Below, piece after piece: positions 50,371 through 59,674 of a stretch of 64,000 bases of DNA. The DNA lies in NCBI RefSeq assembly GCF_018403745.1, contig NZ_BOVP01000004.1:248001-312000 (forward strand), read 5' to 3'. Every line of letters begins with the position of its first letter. Position 1 is the stretch's first letter. The position numbers were made by a program, and so were the translations under genes. This DNA is from Lactococcus formosensis. GTDB lineage: Bacteria > Bacillota > Bacilli > Lactobacillales > Streptococcaceae. Under the pieces are notes generated by a model. It saw nothing but the letters and a program-made list of their open reading frames with translations, had not been told where the DNA came from and searched no databases.

Positions 50371-53027
50371 TAATCCACAGACTTTAATGCACCCAGCATA
50401 TCGACATTTTTGAGTTTCAGGTGGACGACAATACTTAAGCCTAAAGTTGTAGCTAAGGTAATGAGTGTTGAGAGCAACAGGTTACTCCATAGCAGATTGG
50501 GATTAAACATAATCATATCAGTTGGCAACATGGTAATAATCACATGGTGGAAGTAAGCCCCTAAGCCAAAGCCAGCTAATATTCCCATAAAACTCAGTAA
50601 AATCGTCTCACGATAAATGTAGAGTGTTACTTCACGATCATAGAAGCCCAGTACTTTAATCGTTGACAACTCTCGAATTCGCTCAGAAACGTTGATATTG
50701 GTAAGATTATAAATAACAACGATAGCCAATAGAATAGCACAGCCAATAAGTACAAACATGACGCTGTTGATCCCGTGTAAAAAGGCATCGATTGTATTTT
50801 GTAAATCACTATTTTGCGATACAGTGAGCGCCCCAGCATTTCGCATAAAGTCAGCCGAAGCGGCTTGACTTTTAGCCTTTGACGTATCTCGAAGCTTCAA
50901 GAGATGCGCATTTGTCTTTATTGGTGCATTAAACAGCCCCTTATATTGGTTTTGACTCATAAAAATATAGTGCCCCATATACATCTCGGTAATGCCTGCA
51001 ACTTTTATTTTTACTATTTTATCCTGATTGGTTTTTAACGAGATAGTCTGACCAACTTTTGCTCCAAGCAATTCTGCCAATTTTTCACTTACTACTGCAC
51101 CCTCTTTTGGTAAAGACAGCTTCTCTTTACTTACACGATTACGCAGTGTTACAAACTGTTTAAAGTTTTCTTCCTTCTCCGGAACCATTAAACTAATATC
51201 CTGACGATTATCGTTAATCGTTTGATGCAGTTGTTCAAAGTGAACTGGAGCGTAAGACTTAATATTGTCTGACTGTAAAAACTGGTCAAGTTCATCTTGC
51301 TCCTGTTTATTCAAGTTATCTTGAGAAACCGCAAGCATATTGTAGTGTAAAATTTCGCCAAACTGTCGTTGACTAAGCCCTGAGATAGAATCCCGGATAC
51401 CAAAGCCCATAACAAGAAGTGCTGTACATCCCGCAACCCCAACAATAGTCATCAACATTCGCTGTTTGTAACGGAAAAGGTTACGTGCTGTTACTTTATA
51501 AGTAAAGCTCATACGCTTCCAAATCGGCTTGATTCGCTCCAAGAATATGCGCGAACCTGCTTTAGGTGGTTTGGCTAAGAAGAGTGCCGCTGGTGCGCCA
51601 CGCAACTCAGATTGAGCCACCAAATAAGCAGGAAAAACGGTACAGGCAAGCGCAATCACAAAGGAAACAAGCGTCCAGAAAGGTGAGAAAGTCAAAATCA
51701 ATCCTGAAAATGTCGAGGAGGCCGAATAAGCGTTAAATACCACATGTGGCAGCACAACATGACCTAAAATAACACCTACAGTTGCACCGGCACAGGCTGA
51801 AACAGTTCCATATACGATAAATTTTTTGCGAATTTGAGCATTAGTGTAACCTAAGGCTTTAAGTAAGCCCATATTGCCACGCTCTTCTTCCACGAAACGT
51901 GTCATTGTCGTTAAACTGACAAGTACGGCAATCGCAAAGAGCACGACGGGAAAAATGTTTGAGAGGGCATCGATACGAGTGGAATTATCAACAAAGGTTT
52001 GATAGCCCGGGTTTCCTTCTTTGCGATTATTTACGGTATATTCTGGAGCTTCAAGCGCTGCTAGTTTATCTCTCTGTTCTTGCAGTTGAGTTTTACTTTC
52101 TACAAGTTTTGCTTTACCTGTATTCAAACTTTCCTGCAGGGCTTGGAGTTGAGGATTTTCACCAGCTAAAGCTTTTTGTTGATTGAGCACATTCTGTGAT
52201 TCTTGCAGTCTTATTTCTTCTGCTTTCAGTTTATCTTGGGCTTGATTTAACTGAGCTAGTGGCTCTTCTTTTATCTCCGCTAAACGCTTCTCAGGTTGTC
52301 GCTCCAATAATTTTTTGAGTGTCTGTTCGTAATAGTCCGAGCGTTCCGTAAATTTTGGATCATATGGACTGAGGCCTTGCATGGTTTTGAAACTCAAGCG
52401 TGCAATCATATACACATCTGACTGAAAAGCTTCAGGAGGAACAACGGCATAACCGTTAAGCTGTCCCGTTCCTATATTGGTCGGACCGTATAGACTTTTA
52501 TCAACAAATTCACTTGATTTGACAAAACCGACCAGCTTAAACTCATGGTTTTTTAGAAGGTATGATCCCCCATTTTTTTCTTCGGTTACGCGGATTGTAT
52601 CGCCAAGCTTATACTTGTCTTGGTAGAGAAAATCAAGGGCAACTTCATTGCTTTTTTGGGGCATTTCCCCTGCAATGAGCTCATAAGTCGAAAGGTTATC
52701 TGCTTGCGAGAAAATACGCAAGGAAGTTTTCTTATCGGGCAACAAAACATCACGAAAGTAGCCAAAATCCACCGTTTTGAGTCCATTTTCCTGACGAATA
52801 AGCGCTTGGTCCGATGCATTTAAACCCATCGTTGAGGTAATGCTCAAATCTGCCAAGTGATGCCGCGCATAGAACTCCTCAGCCGTTGCCCTCATATTTG
52901 GCCCAGACATTTTTAAACCGACAAAGGCAAAGACCCCCAAAGCCATGAGGGAGAAAATAGATATGAAACGTCCAAAGGATCCAGTAATCGACCGCCTTAT
53001 ATTTTTATTGAGGGTTTTTGTTTTCAT
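50370..53027 (-). CDS. Large FtsX-type ABC transporter permease with coiled coil
   Basis: About 885 residues: an N-terminal membrane helix (SIFSLMALGVFAFVGLK), an extracellular domain with a Gln/Glu-rich coiled coil (about residues 260-330, LQESQNVLNQQKALAGENPQ), three helices ending in a first FtsX domain (RFVEEERGNMGLLKALGYT), a further helix, a second extracellular domain, and a second FtsX domain (SERIRELSTIKVLGFYDREV). Ten-helix permeases of this type export lipids or peptides or act in wall remodelling. I start it at 53027 (MKTKTLNKN), just after the ATPase stop and with AGTGGTGA upstream; the in-frame ATG at 53141 lies inside the ATPase gene. Confidence 0.85.
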   Translation of the reverse strand: MKTKTLNKNIRRSITGSFGRFISIFSLMALGVFAFVGLKMSGPNMRATAEEFYARHHLADLSITSTMGLNASDQALIRQENGLKTVDFGYFRDVLLPDKKTSLRIFSQADNLSTYELIAGEMPQKSNEVALDFLYQDKYKLGDTIRVTEEKNGGSYLLKNHEFKLVGFVKSSEFVDKSLYGPTNIGTGQLNGYAVVPPEAFQSDVYMIARLSFKTMQGLSPYDPKFTERSDYYEQTLKKLLERQPEKRLAEIKEEPLAQLNQAQDKLKAEEIRLQESQNVLNQQKALAGENPQLQALQESLNTGKAKLVESKTQLQEQRDKLAALEAPEYTVNNRKEGNPGYQTFVDNSTRIDALSNIFPVVLFAIAVLVSLTTMTRFVEEERGNMGLLKALGYTNAQIRKKFIVYGTVSACAGATVGVILGHVVLPHVVFNAYSASSTFSGLILTFSPFWTLVSFVIALACTVFPAYLVAQSELRGAPAALFLAKPPKAGSRIFLERIKPIWKRMSFTYKVTARNLFRYKQRMLMTIVGVAGCTALLVMGFGIRDSISGLSQRQFGEILHYNMLAVSQDNLNKQEQDELDQFLQSDNIKSYAPVHFEQLHQTINDNRQDISLMVPEKEENFKQFVTLRNRVSKEKLSLPKEGAVVSEKLAELLGAKVGQTISLKTNQDKIVKIKVAGITEMYMGHYIFMSQNQYKGLFNAPIKTNAHLLKLRDTSKAKSQAASADFMRNAGALTVSQNSDLQNTIDAFLHGINSVMFVLIGCAILLAIVVIYNLTNINVSERIRELSTIKVLGFYDREVTLYIYRETILLSFMGILAGFGLGAYFHHVIITMLPTDMIMFNPNLLWSNLLLSTLITLATTLGLSIVVHLKLKNVDMLGALKSVD

Positions 53028-53031
53028 CGAA

Positions 53032-53733
53032 TCACCACTCAATCGTTTCGATATCTGCCGGACTGTCGTTGACCGTAATCTCCTTGACTCGACCATCATG
53101 GACATGAATGATACGGTCCGCAATTTGACTAATGGCAGCATTATGGGTCACAATAATCACTGTTGCACCCTGAACGCGCGACATGTCCTGCAGTATTTTC
53201 AGTACATGCTTACCTGTTTGATAGTCTAATGCTCCGGTTGGTTCATCACAGAGAAGGATTTTAGGATTTTTAGCGATAGCACGCGCAATAGCCACACGTT
53301 GTTGTTCTCCCCCTGAAAGTTGTGAGGGAAAATTATCCAAGCGATGACCCAAGCCGACATTTTGAAGAACTTCTACAGGATCAAGCGCATTTTCGACAAT
53401 CTCTGAAGCTAATTCGACATTTTCCTTGGTCGTCAAATTATTAATCAAGTTATAAAATTGAAAAACAAAACCAACGTCACGTCTACGATAAGTGATCAAT
53501 TCTTTAGCAGACAACTCAGCAATATTTATACCATCAATTATTACTTGCCCTTCATCACTAGAATCCATGCCGCCTAAAATATTCAAAATCGTTGATTTAC
53601 CCGCACCTGATGTGCCTAGGATAACCGCAAGCTCCCCTTTCTCGATTGCAAAGTTTACATGATCATTGGCATAGATTTTTTCTCCACCAGATTGATAAAT
53701 TTTTGATTCATCTTTTATCTCAATATAGGACAT
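53032..53733 (-). CDS. ABC transporter ATPase partnering the FtsX-type permease
   Basis: 233 residues with Walker [11 protein letters not shown], signature [15 protein letters not shown], Walker [13 protein letters not shown] and switch His in IVTHNAAIS. First gene of a two-gene operon; AGGAGGG precedes the ATG. Its family is MacB/LolD-like. Confidence 0.9.
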   Translation of the reverse strand: MSYIEIKDESKIYQSGGEKIYANDHVNFAIEKGELAVILGTSGAGKSTILNILGGMDSSDEGQVIIDGINIAELSAKELITYRRRDVGFVFQFYNLINNLTTKENVELASEIVENALDPVEVLQNVGLGHRLDNFPSQLSGGEQQRVAIARAIAKNPKILLCDEPTGALDYQTGKHVLKILQDMSRVQGATVIIVTHNAAISQIADRIIHVHDGRVKEITVNDSPADIETIEW

Positions 53734-53806
53734 AATATCCCTCCTGTAAGCGTTTATATTACTCTATTATACCATACTCTCAACTCGCATTTTATTGATT
53801 TAGGTA

Positions 53807-53830
53807 TAAAAAAACGCCAGCCTAAGCGCT
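53807..53830 (-). terminator. Terminator of the pncB-nadE operon
   Basis: AGCGC/GCGTT stem (one G-U pair) with an eight-base loop followed by seven T on the minus strand, 18 bases after the nadE stop. Confidence 0.65.
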
Positions 53831-53847
53831 CACGTCTTCTTATATTT

Positions 53848-54678
53848 TTATTTCCAAAAATCATCAAAAACGGTAATGGGTAAGTGACGTTTGTGTTCTG
53901 TTTTAAGATACCAATTTTCGATTTTTTCTTGTGCCTCAGGGCTGATTGAGCGGCCTTCTGTATAGTTGTCGATATCCTCATAAGTCACGCCCAAAGCAAC
54001 TTCGTCTGCCAAACCAGGCTTACCATCTTCCAAGTCTGCTGTCGGAACTTTCTCATAAAGAGAAGCTTCGGCACCCAAAGCAGCGAGCAACATTTTACCC
54101 TGACGTTTATTGAGACGGAAGAGCGGCAATAAATCAGCGCCACCATCACCAAACTTCGTATAAAAGCCAGTAATATTCTCAGCTGCATGGTCTGTTCCCA
54201 AGACAGCACCTTGCATCCCACCAGCAATCCCATATTGACTAATCATACGTTGACGGGCTTTGATATTTCCCTTGTTAAAGTCAGAAATCTCCACACCAGT
54301 TGCTTCTAAAGCAGCAACTTGAGCATCAACAGCTTCTTTGATATTCACAACTAAACTTTTATCTGGTTTAATAAAGTCCAGTGCTTTTTGCGCATCAGCT
54401 TCATCTGCTTGTGTACCATAAGGCAGACGAATAGCTACAAATGTATAAGCTTCGTTTCCCGTTTCTGCACGCATTTCTTCCATGGCAATCTGTGCCAAGC
54501 GGCCAGCCAATGTTGAATCTTGCCCTCCAGAAATTCCTAAAACATAGGTTTTAATAAAAGGATATTTCTTTAAGTAGTCTTTGAGGAAATCCACTGATTT
54601 ACGGATTTCTTCTTGTGCATCGATTGTTGGTTTAACACCTAATTCTTTGATAATTTTTTCTTGTAAAGACATATTCAC
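53848..54678 (-). CDS. nadE: Ammonia-dependent NAD synthetase
   Basis: Final step of NAD synthesis, amidating nicotinate adenine dinucleotide. 276 residues, the short ammonia-dependent form without a glutaminase domain. PP-loop is [16 protein letters not shown]; further blocks are [27 protein letters not shown] and the C-terminal [18 protein letters not shown]. Third gene of the operon pncB-GNAT-nadE; its ATG overlaps the end of the acetyltransferase gene. Confidence 0.95.
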   Translation of the reverse strand: MNMSLQEKIIKELGVKPTIDAQEEIRKSVDFLKDYLKKYPFIKTYVLGISGGQDSTLAGRLAQIAMEEMRAETGNEAYTFVAIRLPYGTQADEADAQKALDFIKPDKSLVVNIKEAVDAQVAALEATGVEISDFNKGNIKARQRMISQYGIAGGMQGAVLGTDHAAENITGFYTKFGDGGADLLPLFRLNKRQGKMLLAALGAEASLYEKVPTADLEDGKPGLADEVALGVTYEDIDNYTEGRSISPEAQEKIENWYLKTEHKRHLPITVFDDFWK

Positions 54679-55163
54679 TCCAAAATTTTAGCCATATAAA
54701 ATTCATCAACCCATTCATCATTGATTTTAAGAGATTGGCTACGTACTCCTTCAATCACAAAACCGTTTGTTTTATAACATGAAATAGCTGCACTGTTGTT
54801 CATTGCCACTGTGAGTTCTAAACGTGAAACTCCTTCTTTACGTGCCCATTCTTCTAAAGCTACAAAGAGCCGGCTCGCAATCCCTTGACGACGATAATCT
54901 TTAAGCACAGCAATGACAATTTTAGCACAATGCCTATTACGACGGTAAGTGCCACGGTAGGCAGCTAAGAAGGCAACTAATTCACCTTGATCATTGTCGG
55001 CACCCATCAAAAAGTCCGTTGAGGCAACTTGATTAGCTAATTCATGAAGTTTGGTCTTATGTTCGTCAGGTTCAACCAGCATAAAATTATTTTCTTGAAA
55101 AATTTCCATTTGGAGCTGACCAAATGCTTCAGCATGTCCTAATTCAATATTTTTTATTCTCAT
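54675..55163 (-). CDS. GNAT-family N-acetyltransferase in the NAD operon
   Basis: 162 residues with the GNAT fold. The acetyl-CoA pyrophosphate loop is [20 protein letters not shown], and the later strand-helix is [25 protein letters not shown]. Substrate unknown. It lies between pncB and nadE with four- to five-base junctions, so it is co-translated with NAD salvage enzymes. Confidence 0.85.
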   Translation of the reverse strand: MRIKNIELGHAEAFGQLQMEIFQENNFMLVEPDEHKTKLHELANQVASTDFLMGADNDQGELVAFLAAYRGTYRRNRHCAKIVIAVLKDYRRQGIASRLFVALEEWARKEGVSRLELTVAMNNSAAISCYKTNGFVIEGVRSQSLKINDEWVDEFYMAKILE

Positions 55164-55167
55164 AGTA

Positions 55168-56631
55168 TCAATCCAATTTCATTCCAGAAACCTTGGTGCG
55201 TACTTGACTAATCAAACGCATCTTATGGTTCCATAATTCTTGTGATAAGTCAACGGGATATGGTTGGGGATTGAGGTTGCGCTTATATTCATCCCAAAGT
55301 TCGGTCAAGTTGGCTTCAGCAAAAGTTTTAATTTCTTCTAAGGTAGGCAAAGGATAAACTTGCTGGCCTTTGACAAAAATTTCTTTAAGTAGAGGTTTGG
55401 CAGTAAAGTCACGTACATTTTTATTGATGAAGGTGTGCACAGGGTGGAACATATAGATTTCCTCACTCTGGTCTGGTCTTTCCCCGTCAAAAGTAATATA
55501 ATCCCCTTCAGATTTACCGTCACTTTCTCTTGTGATACGCCAGATTTGCTTTTTCCCAGGCGTGGAAACTTTCTCTGCGTTGCTCGACAGTTTGATGGTG
55601 TCTTGCATTTCGCCCTGATCATCCTCCATAGAGACGAGCTTGTAGACAGCGCCAAGCGCAGGCTGATCATAAGCCGTGATGAGTTTAGTACCTACACCCC
55701 AAACATCAATTTTCGCTCTTTGCATTTTCAAGTTCAAAATTGTTGACTCGTCCAAGTCATTTGAGGCGTAGATTTTGGCATCAGTAAAGCCAGCTTCATC
55801 CAGTTGCTTACGTACTTTTTTCGAGATATAGGCCATATCTCCAGAGTCGATACGGACACCTTGGAAATTGATTTTGTCACCAAATTCACGTGCCACACGA
55901 ATAGCTGCCGGAACACCAATGTTCAAAGTATCATAAGTGTCCACAAGGAAGACACAATCTTTATGTGTCTGCGCATACGCTTTAAAGGCTTCATAATCGT
56001 TGCCATAGCTCTGAACTAAAGCATGCGCATGTGTTCCACTTGGTTTAATGCCGAAAATCTTAGCCGCACGCACATTACTTGTGGCATCTGCACCACCAAT
56101 ATAGGCCGCACGTGTCCCCCAAATAGCAGCGTCCATTTCTTGGGCACGGCGTGTACCAAACTCAAGCAAAGGATCATCACCAATCACAGACTTGATGCGT
56201 GACGCCTTGGTTGCAATCAGTGTTTGGAAATTAATAATATTGAGGACAGCCGTTTCGATAAGCTGACATTCAGCCAGCGGTCCTTCTATCTGAACCAAAG
56301 GTTCGTTGGCAAAAACGAGTTCCCCTTCTTGGACAGCACGCACCGTACCTGTAAAACGAAGCTGTGTCAGATAGTCCAAAAAATCCTCAGGATAATCTAA
56401 ATCACGCAGATAAGAAATATCTGTTTCGGTAAATCTTAGATTGTTCAAGTAGTTAACCATGCGTTCCAGACCTGCAAAAATAGCATAGCCGTTTTCAAAA
56501 GGCATTGAACGGAAAAAGACTTCAAAAACAGAATTGCGGTTATGACGCCCAAGCTCCCAGTAGGTCTGCATCATATTTATTTGGTAAAGATCTGTATGTA
56601 AAGTTAAACTATCGTCTGGATATAGTGACAT
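55168..56631 (-). CDS. pncB: Nicotinate phosphoribosyltransferase
   Basis: First step of NAD salvage from nicotinate, forming nicotinate mononucleotide. About 487 residues. Family blocks are LTLHTDLYQINMMQTYWELGRHN, LEFGTRRAQEMDAAIWGTRAAYIGG, GTHAHALVQSYGND and RIDSGDMAYISKKVRKQLD. The ATG at 56631 (MSLYPDDSL) has AAAAGGAG upstream. First gene of the NAD operon. Confidence 0.95.
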   Translation of the reverse strand: MSLYPDDSLTLHTDLYQINMMQTYWELGRHNRNSVFEVFFRSMPFENGYAIFAGLERMVNYLNNLRFTETDISYLRDLDYPEDFLDYLTQLRFTGTVRAVQEGELVFANEPLVQIEGPLAECQLIETAVLNIINFQTLIATKASRIKSVIGDDPLLEFGTRRAQEMDAAIWGTRAAYIGGADATSNVRAAKIFGIKPSGTHAHALVQSYGNDYEAFKAYAQTHKDCVFLVDTYDTLNIGVPAAIRVAREFGDKINFQGVRIDSGDMAYISKKVRKQLDEAGFTDAKIYASNDLDESTILNLKMQRAKIDVWGVGTKLITAYDQPALGAVYKLVSMEDDQGEMQDTIKLSSNAEKVSTPGKKQIWRITRESDGKSEGDYITFDGERPDQSEEIYMFHPVHTFINKNVRDFTAKPLLKEIFVKGQQVYPLPTLEEIKTFAEANLTELWDEYKRNLNPQPYPVDLSQELWNHKMRLISQVRTKVSGMKLD

Positions 56632-56910
56632 GGTGACTCCTTTTATGAGTGACAAATTATATTCTAACTCTATTTTAACAAAATTTAACGGTAAATTGTA
56701 TTGTCATCTCTCCCGACTCATATATTTTCGTTTTCTTCTTGTCAAATTTAAGCTTCTCCTCATCAAAAAAGTAAAAAGCTTAATGTTCTCCTTTTTTACT
56801 CCATTTCTATAATATTATTTTGATTTTAATAAGAAAAACATTACAATAATATTATATTAGTATAACGAAGATTACTAAAATACGTAAAATACTTGACGGG
56901 GTAAAAATAT
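56632..56910. other. AT-rich intergenic region with divergent promoters
   Basis: No gene. On the minus strand TGTTAAAAT (near 56675) is a possible extended -10 for pncB. On the plus strand ATTACA with a TATAAC about 15-16 bases on (near 56840-56870) may start the transcript of the secreted-protein gene. The plus strand also has a GGGG ribosome site before 56911. Confidence 0.35.
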
Positions 56911-58599
56911 ATGATACCTGAGCAAAAAAAGAAACTTCGGAATATAGCAGCTCTAGCTCTCCTCGCCTTAATCGGAGGCACTTTTGCTTTTCAATCCTTT
57001 AACCAACGAGCAACCAATGACCGTGAAGGATGGAACAACGAGGGCGCAGCTGGTCGTATCCACGATTACTACAGCGATGAGACAGGAAATAAGGACGTCT
57101 TTGTCGAAAACTATGGCGACGAGCCCTTACTGGTTCGTGTCCAACTCAAAGAGTTCTTGTCCAAGAACGATGAATCTATCGTGAGAGATGCTGAGCGTAG
57201 ATATGTCGACACATGGACCGTCTGGCAACCTGCGGCTGATGATATACACAACCGTCTCGACAGCTCGCCGAGTCAAGCTTTTGACCGTTATGCCGATTGG
57301 TCCTTTGGTTTTTCTCGTCGAGGGGGGATTGCCGATGAGATGGCCAGCCGTAACCAAGCGCAAAGAGACAGAATGGGTGTCCCCTATATGCCCACCTTTA
57401 ATCATGACCGCGGCGATGAGCGGACTGCCGCTGCTGGTGATGCACGCGACTATGTCGATGGTGGTGCGACACATCCCGGAGACGGGACAGAGGGTTACTG
57501 GGTACACCTCCAACTCCTACGACATGGCAACTTTTTCCAAAACTTTGACCCTGCTGAAGCTGAAAAAGATGAAGCAGACCGTACACCTCTTTTCCCTGGC
57601 CGCCCCATCGAGCAAGCAGTTAAACATACTGTAACAGAGGAACGTCCGCCAATGACCATGGCACAATGGGAAGACTTACCAGAACATGAAAAAGTCGGGC
57701 GTTACTGGGTTGTCGATGAGGAGACGGGTTATGCTTACTGGGCGTCTTATCTCCAACCAGGACAAGCCACCTCTTACCTTATCGACCAAACAGATATGGC
57801 AGATGCGATTAAGAAAGAGCCAGGCTCTTGGTACTATGCCATCCTTGTTCAAGGCAATATGGTCTCCCCCACAGAAGATAATATTAATCGTTTCTTTGAA
57901 GAAGGTGGAGATACAGCACGTGCACGAGATTTGGTAGAGCGTATGGGCCTGACCGACATTCCAAACTTTAATGGCGATATTAAGCCCGGAGGAAGTTTCC
58001 ATGTGGAAGGTGCAGAGTACGAATACCTAGGGCCACACGGCGGAGGCGGACATCTGGTTGTCCCGAGAAATCATATTGGCATAAGCCGATTTGGCGCTAC
58101 ATCGGATTATCAAATGTCGGATGTGAAAGCCATAGCCAACAGCTTTTACGGCATGCTCCCACAACGTTTACAAGCACGCGTCCTTCCTGTAAGTTATGGT
58201 TCAGATAGAGCAATAGAGGTTGAAGAATTAGAAAACCCTTGGGATAATCCATTGGGCAAGAATGCGCATGATTACATTACTACTGTTGATGAATCCGGAG
58301 AAAAAACGGCCTTTGTATTGTCGATTGGAGATATTATGTTCGGGACAAGAACGAGTCCAGAAATGGTGTCAGAAAACCAAGAAGCCCTAGCAGTCAATGC
58401 ATCGGACCATCCCTTTGACTTTGACGAGTTCTGGACCCGAACAGCTGTCGGAGGCGGGGCCAGCAACAAAGTATTTGGCTGGGATCTAACTTGGGAGACG
58501 GACAACAACTGGCGCCCGTGGAATATTTCCGAGATGAAACCTATCCTCCCTGCGCTGCTTCTCTCACAAGTAGGGGAAGATCCGATTCTCCAGCAATAA
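56911..58599 (+). CDS. GC-rich exported protein of unknown function (SipW/TasA-type signal)
   Basis: 562 residues. The N-terminus has a basic head and a hydrophobic segment ending in ALIGGTFAFQSFNQRATND, like the TasA/camelysin class cut by SipW-type signal peptidases. DVFVENYGDEPLLVRVQLKEF also resembles proteins of that class. The rest is rich in Asp, Glu, Trp and Gly, with a GPHGGGGHLVVPRNH motif near residue 375; no catalytic domain was recognised. No sipW gene adjoins it. Base composition is clearly GC-richer than its neighbours, which suggests acquisition by transfer. No C-terminal anchor is seen. Confidence 0.7.
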   Translation: MIPEQKKKLRNIAALALLALIGGTFAFQSFNQRATNDREGWNNEGAAGRIHDYYSDETGNKDVFVENYGDEPLLVRVQLKEFLSKNDESIVRDAERRYVDTWTVWQPAADDIHNRLDSSPSQAFDRYADWSFGFSRRGGIADEMASRNQAQRDRMGVPYMPTFNHDRGDERTAAAGDARDYVDGGATHPGDGTEGYWVHLQLLRHGNFFQNFDPAEAEKDEADRTPLFPGRPIEQAVKHTVTEERPPMTMAQWEDLPEHEKVGRYWVVDEETGYAYWASYLQPGQATSYLIDQTDMADAIKKEPGSWYYAILVQGNMVSPTEDNINRFFEEGGDTARARDLVERMGLTDIPNFNGDIKPGGSFHVEGAEYEYLGPHGGGGHLVVPRNHIGISRFGATSDYQMSDVKAIANSFYGMLPQRLQARVLPVSYGSDRAIEVEELENPWDNPLGKNAHDYITTVDESGEKTAFVLSIGDIMFGTRTSPEMVSENQEALAVNASDHPFDFDEFWTRTAVGGGASNKVFGWDLTWETDNNWRPWNISEMKPILPALLLSQVGEDPILQQ

Positions 58600-58602
58600 A
58601 AG

Positions 58603-59000
58603 GAGCTTTAGTACTAACAAATACTAAATTAGTAAAGAATGGTTGGAAAATATAAAAGGAAGTCCAGGCTTCTTGTAGTCTGAAGCCAGACTCTTTTGGT
58701 CAGTTATACTTCGGCTTTAAACGACGAGCTATTAATAACCGGTTAAGAGATAATGAAGGTCAAGGTGGACTAGGACAACCGAATGCTTCACTAATCTAGC
58801 TGCCCCCTTGCACCAGATATTACTCCTATTGTTCTGTTCCATGCGCCTTTGCCCTCTCAATTACCGGCGTTAACTCTTGCACAAGGAAGTTTAGTTTCCC
58901 TAAGTCCCTCAATATGCGAGTGCTAACAACAGTCGCAGTGCCTCCCTACTTTTGCATTGGCGATCAATGCTAAGTATTTCTCGCACGGATAGCCTCCCTT
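58603..59000. other. GC-rich segment with coding-like but broken frames
   Basis: About 400 bp between the exported-protein gene and nadD with the same raised GC. The plus strand has an uninterrupted 41-codon stretch ending at about 58800 (containing FGQLYFGFKRRAINNRLRD). The minus strand has LSVREILSIDRQCKSREALR, and in another frame STRILRDLGKLNFLVQELTP. No stretch has a proper start. This looks like decayed genes from the same transferred block; I cannot name them. Confidence 0.45.
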
Positions 59001-59005
59001 AAAAG

Positions 59006-59034
59006 CAAGTGAAGCCTATGTTCACTTGTTTTTT
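59006..59034 (+). terminator. Terminator upstream of nadD
   Basis: Perfect CAAGTGAA/TTCACTTG stem with a seven-base loop followed by TTTTTT on the plus strand; it isolates nadD from the GC-rich block. Confidence 0.8.
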
Positions 59035-59042
59035 GCTATAAT
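59034..59042 (+). promoter_or_regulatory. Extended -10 promoter of nadD
   Basis: TGCTATAAT directly abuts the terminator T-run. The predicted leader is about 29 nt and contains AAAAAGGAG. Confidence 0.65.
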
Positions 59043-59077
59043 ATGAAAAGAATTAAAAAGGAGCTGTATATCCACTG

Positions 59078-59665
59078 ATGGAACAAGCAAAAAGAAACAA
59101 AATAGGAATTCTGGGTGGCAACTTTAACCCAGTCCACTTTACCCATCTGATGATGGCTGATCAGGTCGCTCAACGTCTTGATTTAGACAAGGTCTGGCTC
59201 ATGCCAGAGGCTCTTCCTCCACATGTTGACGAGAAAAAAACTATCTCGGCGGAGCATCGCGTGAAAATGCTGGAGCTGGCAATTGCAGACAGTCCACGTT
59301 TATCACTTGAGTTGGGGGAAGTTGCACGTGGTGGGAAATCTTACACCTATGACACGATGAAGCACCTCACTCAAGATTATCCAGATACAGATTTTTATTT
59401 TATCATTGGTAGCGATATGGTAGAGTATCTTCCGAAATGGTACAAAATTGAAGCTTTACTCGATATGGTTCAGTTTGTGGCTGTTCAACGTTCAACCACG
59501 GCCATTGAAAGCCCTTATCCTGTCCAATGGGTGGACTTACCTCTTTCTTTTGCATCCAGTACTTCTTTACGTAAGATGTTTAAAGATGGAATTGAGCCTG
59601 CTTATCTCATGCCTCAATCTGTTATTGATTATATAAAAAAAAATAAGCTCTATCTTGAAGGATAG
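59078..59665 (+). CDS. nadD: Nicotinate-nucleotide adenylyltransferase
   Basis: Adenylates nicotinate mononucleotide in NAD synthesis. 195 residues. Nucleotide-binding motif LGGNFNPVHFTHLMMADQV and C-terminal SSTSLRKMFKDG are both present. AAGGAG lies about 14 bases upstream of the ATG, longer than usual, but no other start fits. It is away from the pncB-nadE operon but in the same pathway. Firmicute genomes usually place nadD near obg and yqeK; obg is 4 kb away here and yqeK is absent. Confidence 0.93.
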   Translation: MEQAKRNKIGILGGNFNPVHFTHLMMADQVAQRLDLDKVWLMPEALPPHVDEKKTISAEHRVKMLELAIADSPRLSLELGEVARGGKSYTYDTMKHLTQDYPDTDFYFIIGSDMVEYLPKWYKIEALLDMVQFVAVQRSTTAIESPYPVQWVDLPLSFASSTSLRKMFKDGIEPAYLMPQSVIDYIKKNKLYLEG

Positions 59666-59674
59666 AGCTTTTTA
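59640..59674. terminator. Bidirectional terminator between nadD and rnr
   Basis: AAGCTCTATC/GATAGAGCTT stem with a six-base loop and T-runs on both strands, overlapping the end of nadD. Confidence 0.8.

Noticed and set aside
53028-53141. N-terminal extension of the large permease inside the ATPase gene
   Set aside because: It overlaps the conserved end of the ATPase in another frame; the ATG at 53027 follows a ribosome site and a normal first membrane helix.
56911-58599. Frameshifted or antisense genes within the GC-rich exported-protein gene
   Set aside because: Several other frames are open because of the GC-rich composition, but only the long plus frame has a signal segment, a ribosome site and consistent composition.
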